DNA of 64,000 bases from Cycas panzhihuaensis (lineage: Eukaryota; Cycadophyta), in NCBI GenBank assembly GCA_023213395.1, contig CM041465.1, forward strand, positions 22,382,001 to 22,446,000. Reading direction: 5' to 3'. Each line of letters begins with the position of its first letter. The first letter of the stretch is position 1. Positions 33,900 to 46,400 of the stretch are shown piece by piece. The position numbers and the translations under genes were made by a program. The notes under the pieces were generated by a model. That model was not told the origin of the DNA, searched no databases, and was given only the letters and a program-made list of their open reading frames with translations.

Positions 33900-35230
33900 T
33901 CTGCTTGTACAAGTTCCCAAATGAAATGGTGTTGAGTCTTAATATGTTTTGTTCTACCATGAAATATCAAATTCTTTTCCATTTAGATGGTGCTTTGATC
34001 ATCACACCAAATTCTGGTGGGACCTTGGTGTTTAATCTAGAAATCCTGTAATAGTCTTCTCAACCACACTAACTCACATGCAACTGCTACTACTGTTTTA
34101 TATTCTACCTCGGTTGTGGATAAGGAAACTATAATGTGTTTCTTTATGCTCCAAGCTATTACTGTTGATCCCATACTAAATATATAACCCATTGTAAATT
34201 CTCTATTATCAATATCTCCTACCCAATATGAATCTATATATCCAATAACTGAATTTTGGAGGTAGCTTTATAACATAGCCCAAAATCTGGAGTTCCTTTG
34301 AGATATCTCAAGATTCTCTTAGTAGCTTGCTAGTGAGAGGTCTTTAAATCCTGCATGAACCTAAATACAACACTAATTGAGTGTGTTATATTTGTTCAAG
34401 TAGATGTCAAATATATTAAATTACCAACAAGTTATCTATAGAGTGTTGGATCAACCGAAGTAGAGTCATCCATCTTGGAGAGTTTGATTCCTATTTCTAC
34501 TGCGATTGCCAATGGTTTACAGTCTATCATTCTAAACCTTTGTAGTAGATTCATTGTATATTTGAATTAGGAGATGAAAATTCCCTTCTTATCTTGCCAG
34601 ACTTCCAATCCTAGGAAGTAATGCATAAGGCCTAAATCTATCATCTTGAATTCCTTACACATAGCATCTTTGAATTGATGCAAGAGATGAGAGTCATTTC
34701 CAGTATATACTAGGTCATTCACATAAAGACCTATAATTAAGATTGAACTTCCACTGATTTGAGTATGTATTTGAGATCTCTCAAACTCGTGATCTTTGAA
34801 ATACTTATTTATATAGAAATACCATGCCCTAGGTGCTTGTTTTAGATCATATAATGCCTTTTTTAGTTTGTGCACTTTGTTGTCTTCCCCCCTAACTTCA
34901 AAATTGAGGGGTTGAGCGATATAGATGTATTCTTTGATGTAGTCATTTAGGAAGTCACTTTTGACATTTATTTGATAAGTGTTCCATCCCATTTAGGCTA
35001 CTAGACTCATCATCATTCTAACAAATTTCATCCTAGCAATATGGGCAAAGGTTTCTGTATAGTCTATGCCTTTTTTTTAAGCATACCCTTTTTCAACCAA
35101 TCTAGCTTTATATTTGTCAATAGAGCCATCTGAGTGAAACTTGGTCTTATAGACCTATTTTATACTAATAGTTTTCTTCTTCAGGGTTAAGTCAACTAGC
35201 TCTTATGTGTCATTCTTAATAATAAAGTTA
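33900..35230 (-). pseudogene. Copia reverse transcriptase and RNase H
   Basis: RT blocks on the minus strand: KYKARLVEKGYA (35,100-35,140), NTYQINVKSDFLNDYIKEYIYI (34,910-34,990; normally VDVKSAFLNG), KKALYDLKQAPRAWY (34,820-34,860), LYVNDLVYTGND (34,690-34,730) and MHYFLGLEV. The catalytic YVDD reads YVND, so one Asp is lost. RNase H follows, with RYLKGTPDFGLCY (34,260-34,310) and ends near 33,900 with stops. The order integrase then RT is diagnostic of Ty1/copia. Open segment 34,567-34,992. Inactive. Confidence 0.92.
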
Positions 35231-35383
35231 TACTCATCTTTCATAGCTTTCTACTAGCATTCATGTTGATTAGTCTCAACAAAGGCTTGAGGCTCAAGAG
35301 TCTCTAATACCTTGCTCATTAGGGCAAAGTTAACTTTATGTAAGTGTGTGAATCTTCTATTGTTATCCAAGATCTCTCCCAAG

Positions 35384-36742
35384 TTATGGTTTTGATGAAC
35401 CCATTAGGTAGGTGTTGTGGTGGAGGTTGAGATGAAGTTCCTTCCTCACTAGGTTCATGGATGTTTCTCCTAGAATTAAACATAGAGGAGGCACATATTT
35501 AGACTTATAAGATGTATCAAATTTTATGACAATCTCCTTCTTCTTTTCTTGATTATCTTGATAGTAGGTATCTTCTTGAAAGTTGACATCTCTGCTTAAC
35601 ATAACTTTTCTTGATTTGGGATCATATACCTTATAGGATTTAGAAGTTTCACTACAACCAATGAAGATACATTTGACACTGTGATCATCTAATTTTGATC
35701 TTTTTTTCATCAGGAATATGGGCATAGGAAATACGTCCAAATACCCTGAGATGATGTATGTTTGGTTTATAACTAGTCCAAGATTTGTCTAGAGTTTTCC
35801 ACGTAAGGGATTTCATGAGTATCTATTGAGTAAGTAGATGGCTATGTGAACTACTTCAGCCCAAAACTCATGGACCAAATTCTTGTCATTAAGAATACAC
35901 CTTGCCATTTTAATTATAGTTTGATTATTCATTTCCACTACACCATTTCGTTATTGGGTGTAATGGTTAGTGAATTGTCTTTTGATTCCATGATGTACAT
36001 AATACTCTTTCAATGCATTGGATGTAGATTCTCCCTCATTATCCAATCTTAGGGATAAAAGTTTATATCTACTTTGTTGCTCTACAAAGGTTTTGAAGTT
36101 AATAAAGTGGTTGAAGGCATCTGATTTATATTTTAGGAAGAACACCTAGGTCTTCCTTGTGAAGTCATCAATGAAAGTGTTGAAATATTTTGCACCTGCT
36201 AGGGAAGGAGTGTTTATAGGTACAAAAATATCTGTGTATACTAGTTGGAGAGGACCTAATTCTCAATTAATATAATCTAGAAAGCTTTCTCTATGGTGTT
36301 TACTAAGAAGACACCCTTCATATAAGTTTTTATTTACATCAATATGTGGTAAACTATTGACTATATCCATACATTTCATCAAGGCCAAGCTATTATAGTT
36401 GAGATGTCCAAACCTTCTATGCTACAAGTCACTATCCATGGTAGCTAAAGTTCTTAGGGCATATGTATCTGAAGGAGTGAGAATAAGTTTGAATAGGCAA
36501 TCCTTGGTCATTTTTCCTTTAGTAACAATAGATTTATTTCTCTTTCTATCTTTGATAACACAGTCACCATCATAAAAAATCACTTTATAACCCTGCTCCA
36601 TCATCTGTCCTACTGATAACAAGTTTTTCCTAAGAGTGGGGACATACAAGACATCATCTAGAGGTCTATATTCTCCTATATCAGTCATCAAAGCTATATT
36701 ACCTCTCCCAACTGATTCATAGGAGGTATTATCTCCAAACAT
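35384..36742 (-). pseudogene. Copia integrase with pre-integrase domain
   Basis: The pre-integrase segment (36,422-36,742) reads DDVLYVPTLRKNLLSVGQM; the zinc-binding part follows with RRFGHLNYNSLALMK (36,380-36,425). The core has YTDIFVPI (first Asp), LRLDNEGES (second Asp), then a decayed VVEMNNQT (Glu) near 35,915, and C-terminal IFIGCSETSKSYKVYDP (35,600-35,680) typical of copia integrases. Stops split it. It would insert copia cDNA. Confidence 0.9.
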
Positions 36743-36779
36743 AATGGATTATTTTCTATTTTTATCGAAGGTATAAAAT

Positions 36780-36850
36780 AGATGTTCTTTGTGGGTCATG
36801 TGAGTTGAGCATCCTGAATCAATGTACCAACTATTATCTTCTTCCTCCTT
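36780..36850 (-). pseudogene. Copia protease
   Basis: Minus strand encodes NSWYIDSGCSTHMTHKE, the copia-type aspartic protease active site (DSGCS, HMT). It is short, lies between the gag zinc knuckle and the pre-integrase domain, and reads through at the catalytic motif. A TAG at about 36,752 breaks the frame just downstream. Confidence 0.9.
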
Positions 36851-36869
36851 AGCAGTAAAACTAGATAGG

Positions 36870-37996
36870 AATAACTTATTATTGACCTTTGAATCAGATG
36901 TATTATGAGCATATCCTCTAGTAGGTGGTCCATATTTTGAGAAGCATTTTTCTTCATTATGGCTACTTCTATGGTAATATGTACAATATAATGGATCTCT
37001 TATTCTATAACTTAAGCTCCTACTTCTTGGATGAGATCGATCAATATTGAAAGATCTCCCTCTTTTCTCATAAGGTTAATGAGGGTTGTCTCTTAGTCTA
37101 TTATCATGATATTCTTGATTTACCCTTGAAGATTAAGGATTTCCTTGACAATTACGACAACAAGTATGACTCTCAAATTGTCTCCTTTGATTTGTATTCC
37201 TTGGAGGGTTTTCATTCTATTGGTGTCCTCCTTGTCTCCTTTGATGGGGGGCTTGATATCTTGGAGGATCTTTCTTAGTATCCCTTCTAGGGTTCTCAAC
37301 CTTTTTTCTTGGAGGTGATTCTTTTTGCCTTAAAGTTTCTACTTGAGAGTTGGATTAAATACGGGCCTTTGTGGTAAAAGCATGTTCTAGAGACTCATTG
37401 GCACTTTATTGTTCCTCTATAGATATAAGTATAGCACTAAGTTATTCCACTTTAAAGTGTTTAGATCCTTTGAGATACTTATACTAGTGGCAACCATTTC
37501 AAAGCATTTGACTGCACCAACACATCTAAGGATCTATTCAACTACCCTATGTTTTGTTAGGGTATCTCCAAGAGATCTCATTTGGTTCACTGTCTTGTAC
37601 TTTAGTCATAAAATTTATTATAGATTCATTGGGTATCATGCGCAAGTTTTCAAACTTCCTCCTTAGATTCTGAAGTTTAGAAGAGGCTGCTCCTTTACAT
37701 ATTAACTATAAGGTATCCCAAGCTTCCTTTGACTTGACTCACTCACTAACACATGGGAATACATGGTCTTCAAGTGCACAAAAGATGAGTGCTAAAGCTT
37801 CATTGTCTTTCTTAACATTTTCTTTGTAGGTAGCCTTTTCTACATCAGATGGATTTTAACCTTATTTATTGTATCATGTCTTAATAATTTCCCATATTTT
37901 ATTAGCTATGAGGATGGGTCTCATCCTCCTACTCTAATTTAAGAAATTATTTTCATTAAATTTGAGAATAATCATGTTGCCTAAACTGGAATCCAT
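36870..37996 (-). pseudogene. Copia gag
   Basis: Start at 37,996 (MDSSLGNMIILKFNENNF). Blocks WSRRM-like (Trp now a stop), NKIWEIIKT, NDEALALIFCALEDHVFPCV, KEAWDTL and KLQNLRRKFENLRM are typical of the UBN2-type copia gag domain. A Gly/Arg-rich nucleocapsid part follows, with a knuckle at about 36,955-36,995 reading CTYYHRSSHNEEKC, where the second Cys has become Tyr. Multiple stops. It would form the particle shell. Confidence 0.87.
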
Positions 37997-40900
37997 ATTG
38001 AACTAAAGTCTTTATTGAACAAGGATGACAAATAATAATTAAATTTACAAAAGTTAAATTTGAATTTCAAAAAAGATTTGAATTTGAAGTTTGAAAAGGT
38101 TTTGAATTTGAACTTTGTACCAAGTTTAAATAACCTAAGATTTTTACCCAAAGTTTTGAAAAAATAAACTAGTACCTAATATGACTACTAGGCTCTAAGT
38201 TTAGGGTTCTCTTGGGGAAACCTTTGGTTTCTATCCTATCTAGTGGTACTTGCCCAAAGATGGCAAAATAGGGACCTAATATATTGGTATATAAGAATTA
38301 GGCTCTATATACCTTAGTATGTGGGATGTTAAGAAGGCTTTTACACCCCCTTGAATTATGGACCCACCTGTGCCAGACTTATGCCTAATGATAGACTTTG
38401 TAGTGAAGGTTACTCGAACTAAGGCACTCACTCTCTCCAGGTCTAGCCTTGGTCTCTAAACACCAAAAATATAATAGGTTCTACACCTTAGCCTGCCACC
38501 AAATATGCCTGATAGCTAATGGCTATCATCATCCAATATGAGTAGGCCAATTAGCATGTGTGAGGTGGTAACTTTAGTGGTCTTAACCATTTCCCTTGCA
38601 AGACTAGAAAATAAAGGTGGTTCAATTCAAGATTATATTTTTAATATGAAAATAAATTAATCAGTGATGTGGTCTTGCTTAGGGTTTTGAAAAGGTTCTT
38701 CTTATACAAAAAGAAATAACTTAGAAGAAGAACAATATCCATTAAGCAAGATTGGATAAATGATTTAATAAACTTTTGAAGAAAATATTCAAGCAATAAC
38801 TTCTTTCGATAAACAAAAAAAGGAATGCCAATATACAAATAAATACCTTTGAAATTGAAATAGCCTTTTGAAAATAAAGTATACATGCAACTATACGCAA
38901 CTTTTATAAGTGAAATAATAAATGAAGAAAGCTTCTAATAGTAAATGTCCTTAAATCAAGAATGCCAAGTGAACTTTTGATATATATAATAGTCAATAAA
39001 GGACTTGTAATTATGCTTTTCTTATGCAATCTTCAAAAAATATATCTTTAGAATAAATAAGGAAGATAATGAACTAATGAACTTAGGATGTATGAAGATG
39101 ATTGCAAATATTCTTTGAAATAATATGAATAAACAAGAAGAAACTCCTTTGTAGATTTATAAGCAAATTATGGTAGAATCTTTCATGCAAATTAAAGAAA
39201 ACCTTTAAGCATGTAATTTTGAAATAAAGTGCCCTTAATAATAAAAAATTATAGAAGCTCAATAAGATTCTTTTATCTAAGCTTGAATTAAAAAAAAAAA
39301 AAAGGAGTTACTTAGGCAAACAAAAATGACCTTTTTCAATGTAAAAGGAGTAGTTATTCCTTTGCAAATAGTCAAAATAAGAAGTTGAAATGTAAATTTA
39401 CCTTTAATAATAGAAATTCTTGAAAGAAGATAACTTTCTTATAGAAAATGAATGATCAGAATGTAAAGAAGTACTTGTTTTGATTGAATAGTTACTCTTT
39501 ACTTGAATTCTTGAAGAACTAGCTTTTTGCTACAAAAAAAACTTGAAAAATGGAAACAAGCAATGATAACAACTTCAAGAATGAGCTATTAATAAATAAT
39601 AAATCAAATGTAACCTTTTGAGATCATACAATATATGAAAAAAGTTAGAAACTGATGCCGATAAGGACTAAATAAGGAGCTAAAAATAAGTTGCTTCAAA
39701 AACCTACTAAATGAATTAAGAATTAAATGAAATCTATCTTGAATTAAAGAATATCAAATTATCTTTCCAATAGATCTAACCATTTAGAAATCTGACTTCT
39801 ATAGCTCAAGAATTTAATCAGTAAGTATAAGGACCCCTTTATAGCCCTGAAATGGTGCTACAAGATAAAACATTATAAAAACCAAAACATAATCTTATAA
39901 GAAGTATAAAAAGAGTTTACTTATAGATAAAAGACCTTTAAATATGATTTATATAAAAAAAAAATTAAGGAAAACTTTAAAATTTACTGCTAAATAATGA
40001 GTTAGACTTGGTACAATACCTGAACTTCAACATCTTGTAACACCTACAAAATAACTTCAAAATACTTAAGAGATTATATCATTATATTGAGATCTGAGTT
40101 AGATTTTTAGCAAAATTAATGGATTAGAAAATAGATTCTGAATAAGGATGATATAGCAAAAATGGTACAATGAGCTCTTTATATTTAATAAACCAAAGGC
40201 TAAAAAAAGAGGTGACTTTAGATCATTAAAACGTGGTCAAATCGGATCCAAAATTAGAAAGCAACTAGTCTATGTTATAGCTCTTGAAATTTTGGTTACA
40301 ATAGAATAGGTTTCTTCAAAAATTGATACTCCACTGAGAGGCTATGACAAAAAGGCCGCAGGTACCCTTTCAAAGAAAAATAAATTAAAAAAAGAAAAAA
40401 GAAATTTTTATAAAGTTGAGATTGACCTCTTTAATCCAATGTTGAAGGCTACATGGATGTGACAAGATTAGGGGCTAAGGCCTTAAGGGGCTAGCTACTT
40501 AATAAAGGAATTGAAATATTATAAGCTATGTTCAAATTTATATAAAACTTCATAATAATAAAGATCAATATAAATAAAACCAAGTTAAAACAATGACCTA
40601 TGCACAAAGAAGGAGGAGAAATAGAGAGGAAACAATCAATTAAAACAATTGATTCTCACGCAAGAAAGGATGCAGGGGGGGTGATCGATCCTCCACATGG
40701 ATCAAGCCATGAAATGTGAAGAAAAAATAATCAAAAGATTAGAATTATATACAGAATAGAAAAGGAACACGGAACAGGTGGTACACAGAACAGAAAGGAT
40801 AGTGAGAAAATAGAGATGGAATTACTTAGCCTGATCTTATATTTGAGCTAAAGCATCTACACAGCGAGTGCCTAAGTAGGGTGAATAGGTTTTTACAAAA

Positions 40901-41451
40901 TAATTTCAAAAATATTTGAAGAAATTAATAAAAAAATGGTAAAATTTCTTGAAATAGGAGCTGAGTTGACTCAAGAGGCTAGATCTCAACATAAAGGAGA
41001 TGAATTAACACAAGATTTTAGGGGCATCTAGATGTCCAAGATAGCTAGTTGCTAGTAAAGTTTTAAGCCAAATGAACTTTGTGGAGTGAGAATGAAACAG
41101 AAGAGTGAAACTAGCTCAAAATAAGGAATAGAGGTTCAAAGAGAGTTTTCTCAGAATAGGCAACCAAATCGCAAACCATTTTTACCACGAGCTAGAGAAT
41201 ATAGTGTTGATCATAATGAGCAGTCATATAGAGAAGTTTTATTTGAAGATGGAGAAGTTGTAGTCTATTAAAAATGAAGGAACAACATGGGTATAAACAT
41301 ATGAAATTATAAACAAAAAAATCAAATAATAAACATTGATTTTTTAAAGTTAAACTTTAGTATAACAAAATTTATTTACATACCAAATCAACAAGCTGTG
41401 AAGTCATACAATTGAGCTGTGAAGTCAAACGATTGCCAACTCGGTTGCTAA
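37997..41451. other. Copia leader region, no gene seen
   Basis: 3.45 kb of AT-rich DNA between primer site and gag. Translation in six frames gives only short fragments with no recognised domain. I found no direct-repeat pair or LTR ends that would reveal a further insertion. It may be an unusual leader or contain a very old unrecognised insertion. Confidence 0.5.
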
Positions 41452-41469
41452 CCATCAACTCTACTACCA
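41452..41469 (-). promoter_or_regulatory. Copia primer binding site (initiator-Met-like)
   Basis: Minus strand TGGTAGTAGAGTTGATGG, close to the initiator-Met site TGGTATCAGAGCCATGG, two bases from the 5' LTR end. Confidence 0.65.
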
Positions 41470-41471
41470 AG

Positions 41472-41779
41472 TATAGGTTACAGAGGAGTAGAGCAGGACC
41501 ACGATGAACACATCTTGAATTAACATTTAATTTCCAAATGATGGTAATGTTAGAAAATACCAGGGAGGTATTCCCACCCTATATACAGAAAGTTAGGGAG
41601 GTTGCAAGCACCTCAACTCGACTTGCATGTTAGCCGATAATAATTCAAAATAATATTAAAAAATTACAATTAATAACTATAACACATACCTTAAGAGTGT
41701 TGCATTGGCTTTAGGTGAATATGGCTTTGAGAGGCCCTAGGTGCATAACTCCTTAGACACATTGGGATTTATCCCAACA
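41472..41779 (-). repeat. Copia 5' LTR
   Basis: Minus strand starts TGTTGGGATAAATCCCAATG and ends CCTATA (for CCTACA). 308 bp, next to the primer site. Confidence 0.9.
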
Positions 41780-42172
41780 CACTAATAAGGTTAAACTATG
41801 ATGACCACTAGCTTTGTTTCTTTACCTTACCCATTGTACCACCTATGGTATGAGGACCTTGCATTCTAATCTCCATATATACATATTTCTTATTTATATT
41901 ATTTTATTGATCATGCTCATGATTGTTAGCATCACTTATCTTACATAGGTGCGATGGGGGCATCCCCCTCATCTACCCCATCTCGTATTAGATTCTAGGG
42001 TGATACATTAGTAGCCCTATACCGCCTCTCTTTCCTCCTTGTCCATACATTCTTCCATGACACTTTCCACTCACTTGGATAATGACACCATTATACTTTG
42101 ATACATAATACTAACCTTTGTGTTAACAACACTCACCATCATGTTGTGCTTCTAAGTTGCAAGGCTCTACTG
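41780..42172. other. E3 pre-LTR region after the copia insertion
   Basis: Carries the family block AAGGTTAAACTATGATGACC (41,787-41,806) and matches 18,223-18,560 of E2 in inverse orientation. Noncoding. Confidence 0.65.
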
Positions 42173-42184
42173 CCAAGGGGGCAG
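42173..42184 (+). promoter_or_regulatory. E3 polypurine tract
   Basis: CCAAGGGGGCAG directly before the 3' LTR; one C interrupts the purines. Confidence 0.8.
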
Positions 42185-42649
42185 TGGTTCCTAGCTACTG
42201 GGAATGGACATGGATGACACTTCTCTAGTAAGTATAGGTACATTTCTATCCTTGCTCTTCATTGACTTTAGAATCTTATTAAATTATTATTAGATACATG
42301 TTGCATATTGTTGATTGATTACACGATTGTTATGCCTAGCTTGCTTGCCTACTCATGTTTACATCTAGCACTTTAGCCTATGATGACATGGGACAAGCAT
42401 CCCATGGTACTTCATGACCCATCACCATACCTCGACATCATCTTCAAGTACTCTCGACTCCCGTAGCATGTTCTTTACCACCTTTTGGTGTGATGTGATC
42501 CCTAATAACTGGTTTAGGCCTCATCATCATCCTTGTTCATTGCTTATCTCACATTGAGGCCTTGTTGCCACCTTTTTCTAGCTTCTTATGGTCCTACTAG
42601 CTCTTAAACACCTCGACAATTTAGTAATTTATCCTTTTAGGGTCTAGGA

Positions 42650-42665
42650 CCCCCCCCCCCCCCCC
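42650..42665. repeat. Poly-C run
   Basis: Sixteen consecutive C, followed by GCTTTTAGGGAGCC; equivalent in place to the CCCCTTTTAGGGG pair that precedes the array near the antisense genes. Confidence 0.95.
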
Positions 42666-42729
42666 GCTTTTAGGGAGCCTTCCAAGCTCCCCTTTTATTT
42701 TTTACCTTATTTTGAGTAACCCACGACAT

Positions 42730-42785
42730 TATTCAGGGTACCATGACAAACTCTACGGTACTATGAAGTTTGCCATGGTGTGACT
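42730..42785 (+). repeat. GC-rich repeat array in E3 LTR
   Basis: Units GGTACCATGACAAACTCTAC and CGGTACTATGAAGTTTGCCA; same unit and orientation as in other LTRs. Confidence 0.6.
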
Positions 42786-45368
42786 ATTCACTCTTAATTT
42801 TTGGATTGGCCATATCTAATTTCGTATTAAATATAAAACTGACATATGGCATTGGGTTGTTTCCTACCTAGGGAGTTCCCTAATTACCCAGTAGGTTAGG
42901 GTTGGGTTAAAAAACCCAAATTTTGGCTCATTCCTCCTTTTGTTCCTCTCCTCTCTTAGAAAAATTTTGGAAAAAGAAAGTTCTTTTCTATTGCTATATG
43001 CTTTTCACTCCTACTCCTCTTTCATCAGGGTAAAAACCCTGAGTCATAGGTCTACAATAATAGGTTTTTAGATAGATTCTCCTGTTAGGGACTCCATCAA
43101 ATCACTAGTATCAAGTTTCCTTGTAGGTTACACCCTCTTCTTGTGTTGTTGCAGGGATTTCTCACCTATTCGTCAAGGGAAACACTTCTCCTAGCTATCT
43201 CATAAGGTAAAACTATTTCAAACCAGTTTTGGTAGTTTTTTTAGACTTGTATATTGTCTTTTTCCTTTGGCAAAAGAAGTTCTTTGCATGTTTGTCTAGG
43301 TTACTTTTTGAGACCCCTTTACACACCTCTCTCCTAGAAGGTAAACCCTTCCTTTTCTTCGCTTGTTTCTCTCATGCCTTGAGGTTTCTCCCAGGTTCGA
43401 ATCAAGGAGGTTGAGAGGAAAAGGTGCATCAAAGGGAGAAAGGAGTTCTAGGCTAGGGTTCTAACCCTCTTGGCCATCTCCGATAGGGCAACCCTATGGT
43501 CTTTGCACTTTTTCTCTCCCTATACCTCTCTTATACACCCTAAAACCCTTAAGCTAAGGGATCTTGCCAGATGTAGCATTGGAAATAGCTTACAATGCCT
43601 GTAACTAGCCTTCATGCCCTCTTAAAATCTAATTTTTATAGATCCCTTATGATTTACAGAGTTTTATCTTCACTTTTATAAATCTTGCAAAAATTGCATA
43701 TTGCAACTTTTGCAACATTTACAACATTTGTATATTTTAAAACATTCACCATTCACAAATCTTGTTGCCTTTTCTACCGCTTGAAAACCTTGGCTTCTTA
43801 CTTGATCCATTGGTTAGAGTACTTGGATGCATGGAGGTATCTTACTTGGGGGGTTAGCCAATCTAAGGCTATCCTTTCTCTCCTTTTCAAACCCCCACCT
43901 TTCCCAAAGTTATTGGAGCATCCTCCATGCATACTAGGTAAAGTTTGGATTGTACATTATGCTTATTTAGAAGATATTTGTATGAGATCACATACTTTTC
44001 TTTTGGTAAGCATATACACACATTTGATCCCATGTGTTTCTAGCACCCTTGGGAAAGGGCAAATAACTTGTTGTGTAGGTTTCACCTTTCTGGAGCAAGC
44101 AAAGGTCTTTGTAAAAGGTATGCACATCTCTTTTATTATCATCATGTTACTTTGAGCCTTCTTTATGAGCAACTCTTTTTCTTTTAGTTTCTTTTCGCAT
44201 TAGTCCTTAGGGAAGTTAAGGAAGCCCCACTGGTATTCCTCCAACGACACCAACCATGATAAGAAGCACTAGGTAGATGGGAGTGGATTGTAAGGAAAGA
44301 GAAAAAGCCCTCTACACCAGCCATCCCAGTTCCAAGTGCGCTCCTTCTTACCCTATCTTCTTGCTCACTCCTCTCCCCCTTACTCCTAAGGAAAGAAAAG
44401 GAAAAAAGAGAAGTTGTTTATGTTTTGTTGCTTGTAGATTATTTGAATTACTCATGTAGGAGAAGGGATATTCATTTTGCACTTGTAGGCTAATGTCCCA
44501 CTAGTGGTGTGGTTCCCTACCATTGTTGTATTCCTATTCCCCTCTTCTTGTATGACTCTTATATCTATCAGGGTAAGGGTACAAAAGGTTGCAAGTCCCT
44601 CTACCACAACCCTTTTTTCCTTCCCCATGCACTACTAGGTTAGTTTACACTAGTTCTTATATTCTCTGCATATAATTCTTTCTTTCTTAGTTCCTTTGAC
44701 ACTTATAAAAGCAAAGAGAGATAGGCTAGAATCGAGAGAGAAAGTGTTGTTGTTCTTTCCTTACCCTCTTAATTCATGATAAATTGTAAATATCAACAAC
44801 CCATAATGCTATCCTATTTATTGTGAAATGAAGCAAAGGACACATTGCCTAATCCTTGTACACTTAGCCATCTATTTAGGGTGTTGGTACCTTAGGAGCA
44901 TCCTCCTTAAGGTGCCCTCTTTCAACAAGCCATCATATTATCTTACCTTTGTTTAGGAGTTGTTTCTTTTCCACCAAACTTCCTCCTTGTACCTTCACTA
45001 CCTATCACTCATTTCTTGTTCGTAGGTACCCCTTCCTCCATTAGGGTCTCCCTCCTTCCTTTCCCTCCTCTTAGGAAAGGTGTCTTCCATCTCAATCCTC
45101 CTCCCTTGACCATTTAGGATAAGAGGGTCCCTTTGAGGCTACTTGGCAAACTAAGGAAGCCCCATTGCCCATCTTGAATCTGATAAGGTGCTCACCATAA
45201 GGGGAGGTTTCCATTCCATTTTTAGGTCCTCAAACATGCACTCTAATGCATGAACACCTTTTGTGGGTAATCCTTTCCTTTTCTTCCAAAGATCCTTTAG
45301 CCTTTTAGTTTTTAATTATATAAGCTTGATCTCCTTAAATCTAGTGATCCCTCAAAGGTGCACTTCTA

Positions 45369-45829
45369 AAGGGCTGATAGGGTCTTTTAGGGGCTCTAGG
45401 TAATGGTTGGGCTTCCTAATGTGTTGAAAGGGTGAAGACCAAGCATTAATATCGATGTAAAAATATGTTTATGAGAAAGTAAGTTGAAACCTATCTTAGG
45501 GGATCATACAATAAGCTAGAAGTGAGTTAAGGTGGACTATAGAGGCCCATGGGTACTTGGAAATGCTAGGAAAGTGTTTTTAGGAGTTATATGTTGCCAT
45601 AGGACCATGGTCCTAGTCATCATAGGCTGAAATACAATTATAGGCAAGGACTCGGCAAGTAAACCAAGTAGCAAGATAAGTTATGTAAATATATCATGCT
45701 ATTGGAACCATAAATATATGTCATCATGCCATAATACTAAATACGGTAAGAGATAAGAATGCATACCTATGCTTAATTAAGGGATGTCACTCCCAACCAT
45801 TCTCGATGGCCAAGAAACACTACCCCATT
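45369..45829 (-). repeat. E4 3' LTR fragment (U3 end)
   Basis: Minus strand starts TGTTTCTTGGCCATCGAGAA and aligns with the first 460 bases of the E5 and E2 LTRs. Cut off by E3's LTR end at 45,368. Confidence 0.78.
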
Positions 45830-45841
45830 AGTAGGAGAACC
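45830..45841 (-). promoter_or_regulatory. E4 polypurine tract
   Basis: Minus strand CTAATGGGGTAG before the LTR; decayed. Confidence 0.6.
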
Positions 45842-46400
45842 TCGTTGCTCAAAAGCATCTAATGATGATGAATGATGTTAACACAAAATAAGTTAGTAGC
45901 ATCTACCTATATAGGTGTGTCATTATCTAAGAGGAGTGTGAATGCCATGACGGATCACGTGGATAGGGATGTGAATTTAGGAGAAGATAGAGAGGCATGA
46001 CCTGGACCATCTTTAAGGTACAGATCCCTAGGCCTAAGATGCATGTTAAGGGAAGATGAAGGGGCATAAGGGTTACCCATATGAGGCTTGAGAGTGTAAT
46101 ACGAAAGGAAGGATGGATGGGAGAGTTTCCCCAATTGCATGCACATGTAATGTAAATGCTATATTGAATATGAACATAGTCAAAAGATATAAGAATGCAA
46201 GCTAAACATCTGTAAATACAAAGTATGAATATGTAGAAGATCTTGCTATGGATGGTATAATAATAGAGGAAAGAAATAAAACTATGGTTACCATATTTTA
46301 ACCTCATTAGTGGCCTACTTTTGGAGGTGCCAAAGGACTGGCTAATGATGTAGGCTTCTTAAGGGAGGAGGGTTAGCCTATGAAACCAATGATAGATCAC
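45842..46400. other. E4 region between second RNase H and LTR
   Basis: Noncoding; holds the conserved block at 46,285-46,316 (AAAACTATGGTTACCATATTT on the plus strand). Confidence 0.6.

Larger units (their letters stand above)
33414..41779 (-). mobile_element. Ty1/copia retrotransposon inserted in E3
   Basis: Two direct repeats, 33,414-33,767 and 41,472-41,779, bound a minus-strand copia-order set of genes (gag, protease, integrase, RT, RNase H). Flanks TACTA (33,409) and CACTA (41,780) are a 4-of-5 target duplication. Removing it rejoins the E3 sequence downstream of the second RNase H. Coding regions carry many stops. The 3.4-kb leader between primer site and gag is unusually long. Lineage not assigned. 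Confidence 0.92.
8222..45368 (+). mobile_element. E3: nested plus-strand Tat-like gypsy element
   Basis: The pieces are 8,222-15,423 (linker, RT, RNase H, integrase, antisense gene), 32,432-33,413 (second RNase H), 41,780-42,184 (pre-LTR region with polypurine tract) and 42,185-45,368 (3' LTR). They join in the right order and orientation once E2 (15,424-32,431) and the copia element (33,414-41,779) are removed. Gag, protease and the 5' LTR lie left of the window, beyond EY. The right LTR end abuts U3 sequence of E4's LTR, so E3 inserted into E4; bases 45,369-45,373 (AAGGG) are the candidate target site. Confidence 0.85.
42185..45368 (+). repeat. E3 3' LTR (3.18 kb)
   Basis: Starts TGGTTCCTAGCTACTGGGAA and ends ATCCCTCAAAGGTGCACTTCTA. 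About 400 bp longer than the LTRs of E1 and E2, like E5's LTR. It contains a 16-C run (42,650-42,665) and the GC-rich array (42,730-42,785). The usual TATA position (about 42,908) reads GGGTTAAAAAACCC, so the box is lost. Open frames such as 43,685-44,155 are not supported as genes. Confidence 0.88.

Noticed and set aside
43685-44155. 156-codon open frame
   Set aside because: It lies wholly inside E3's 3' LTR, is not kept in sister LTRs and has no recognisable domain.
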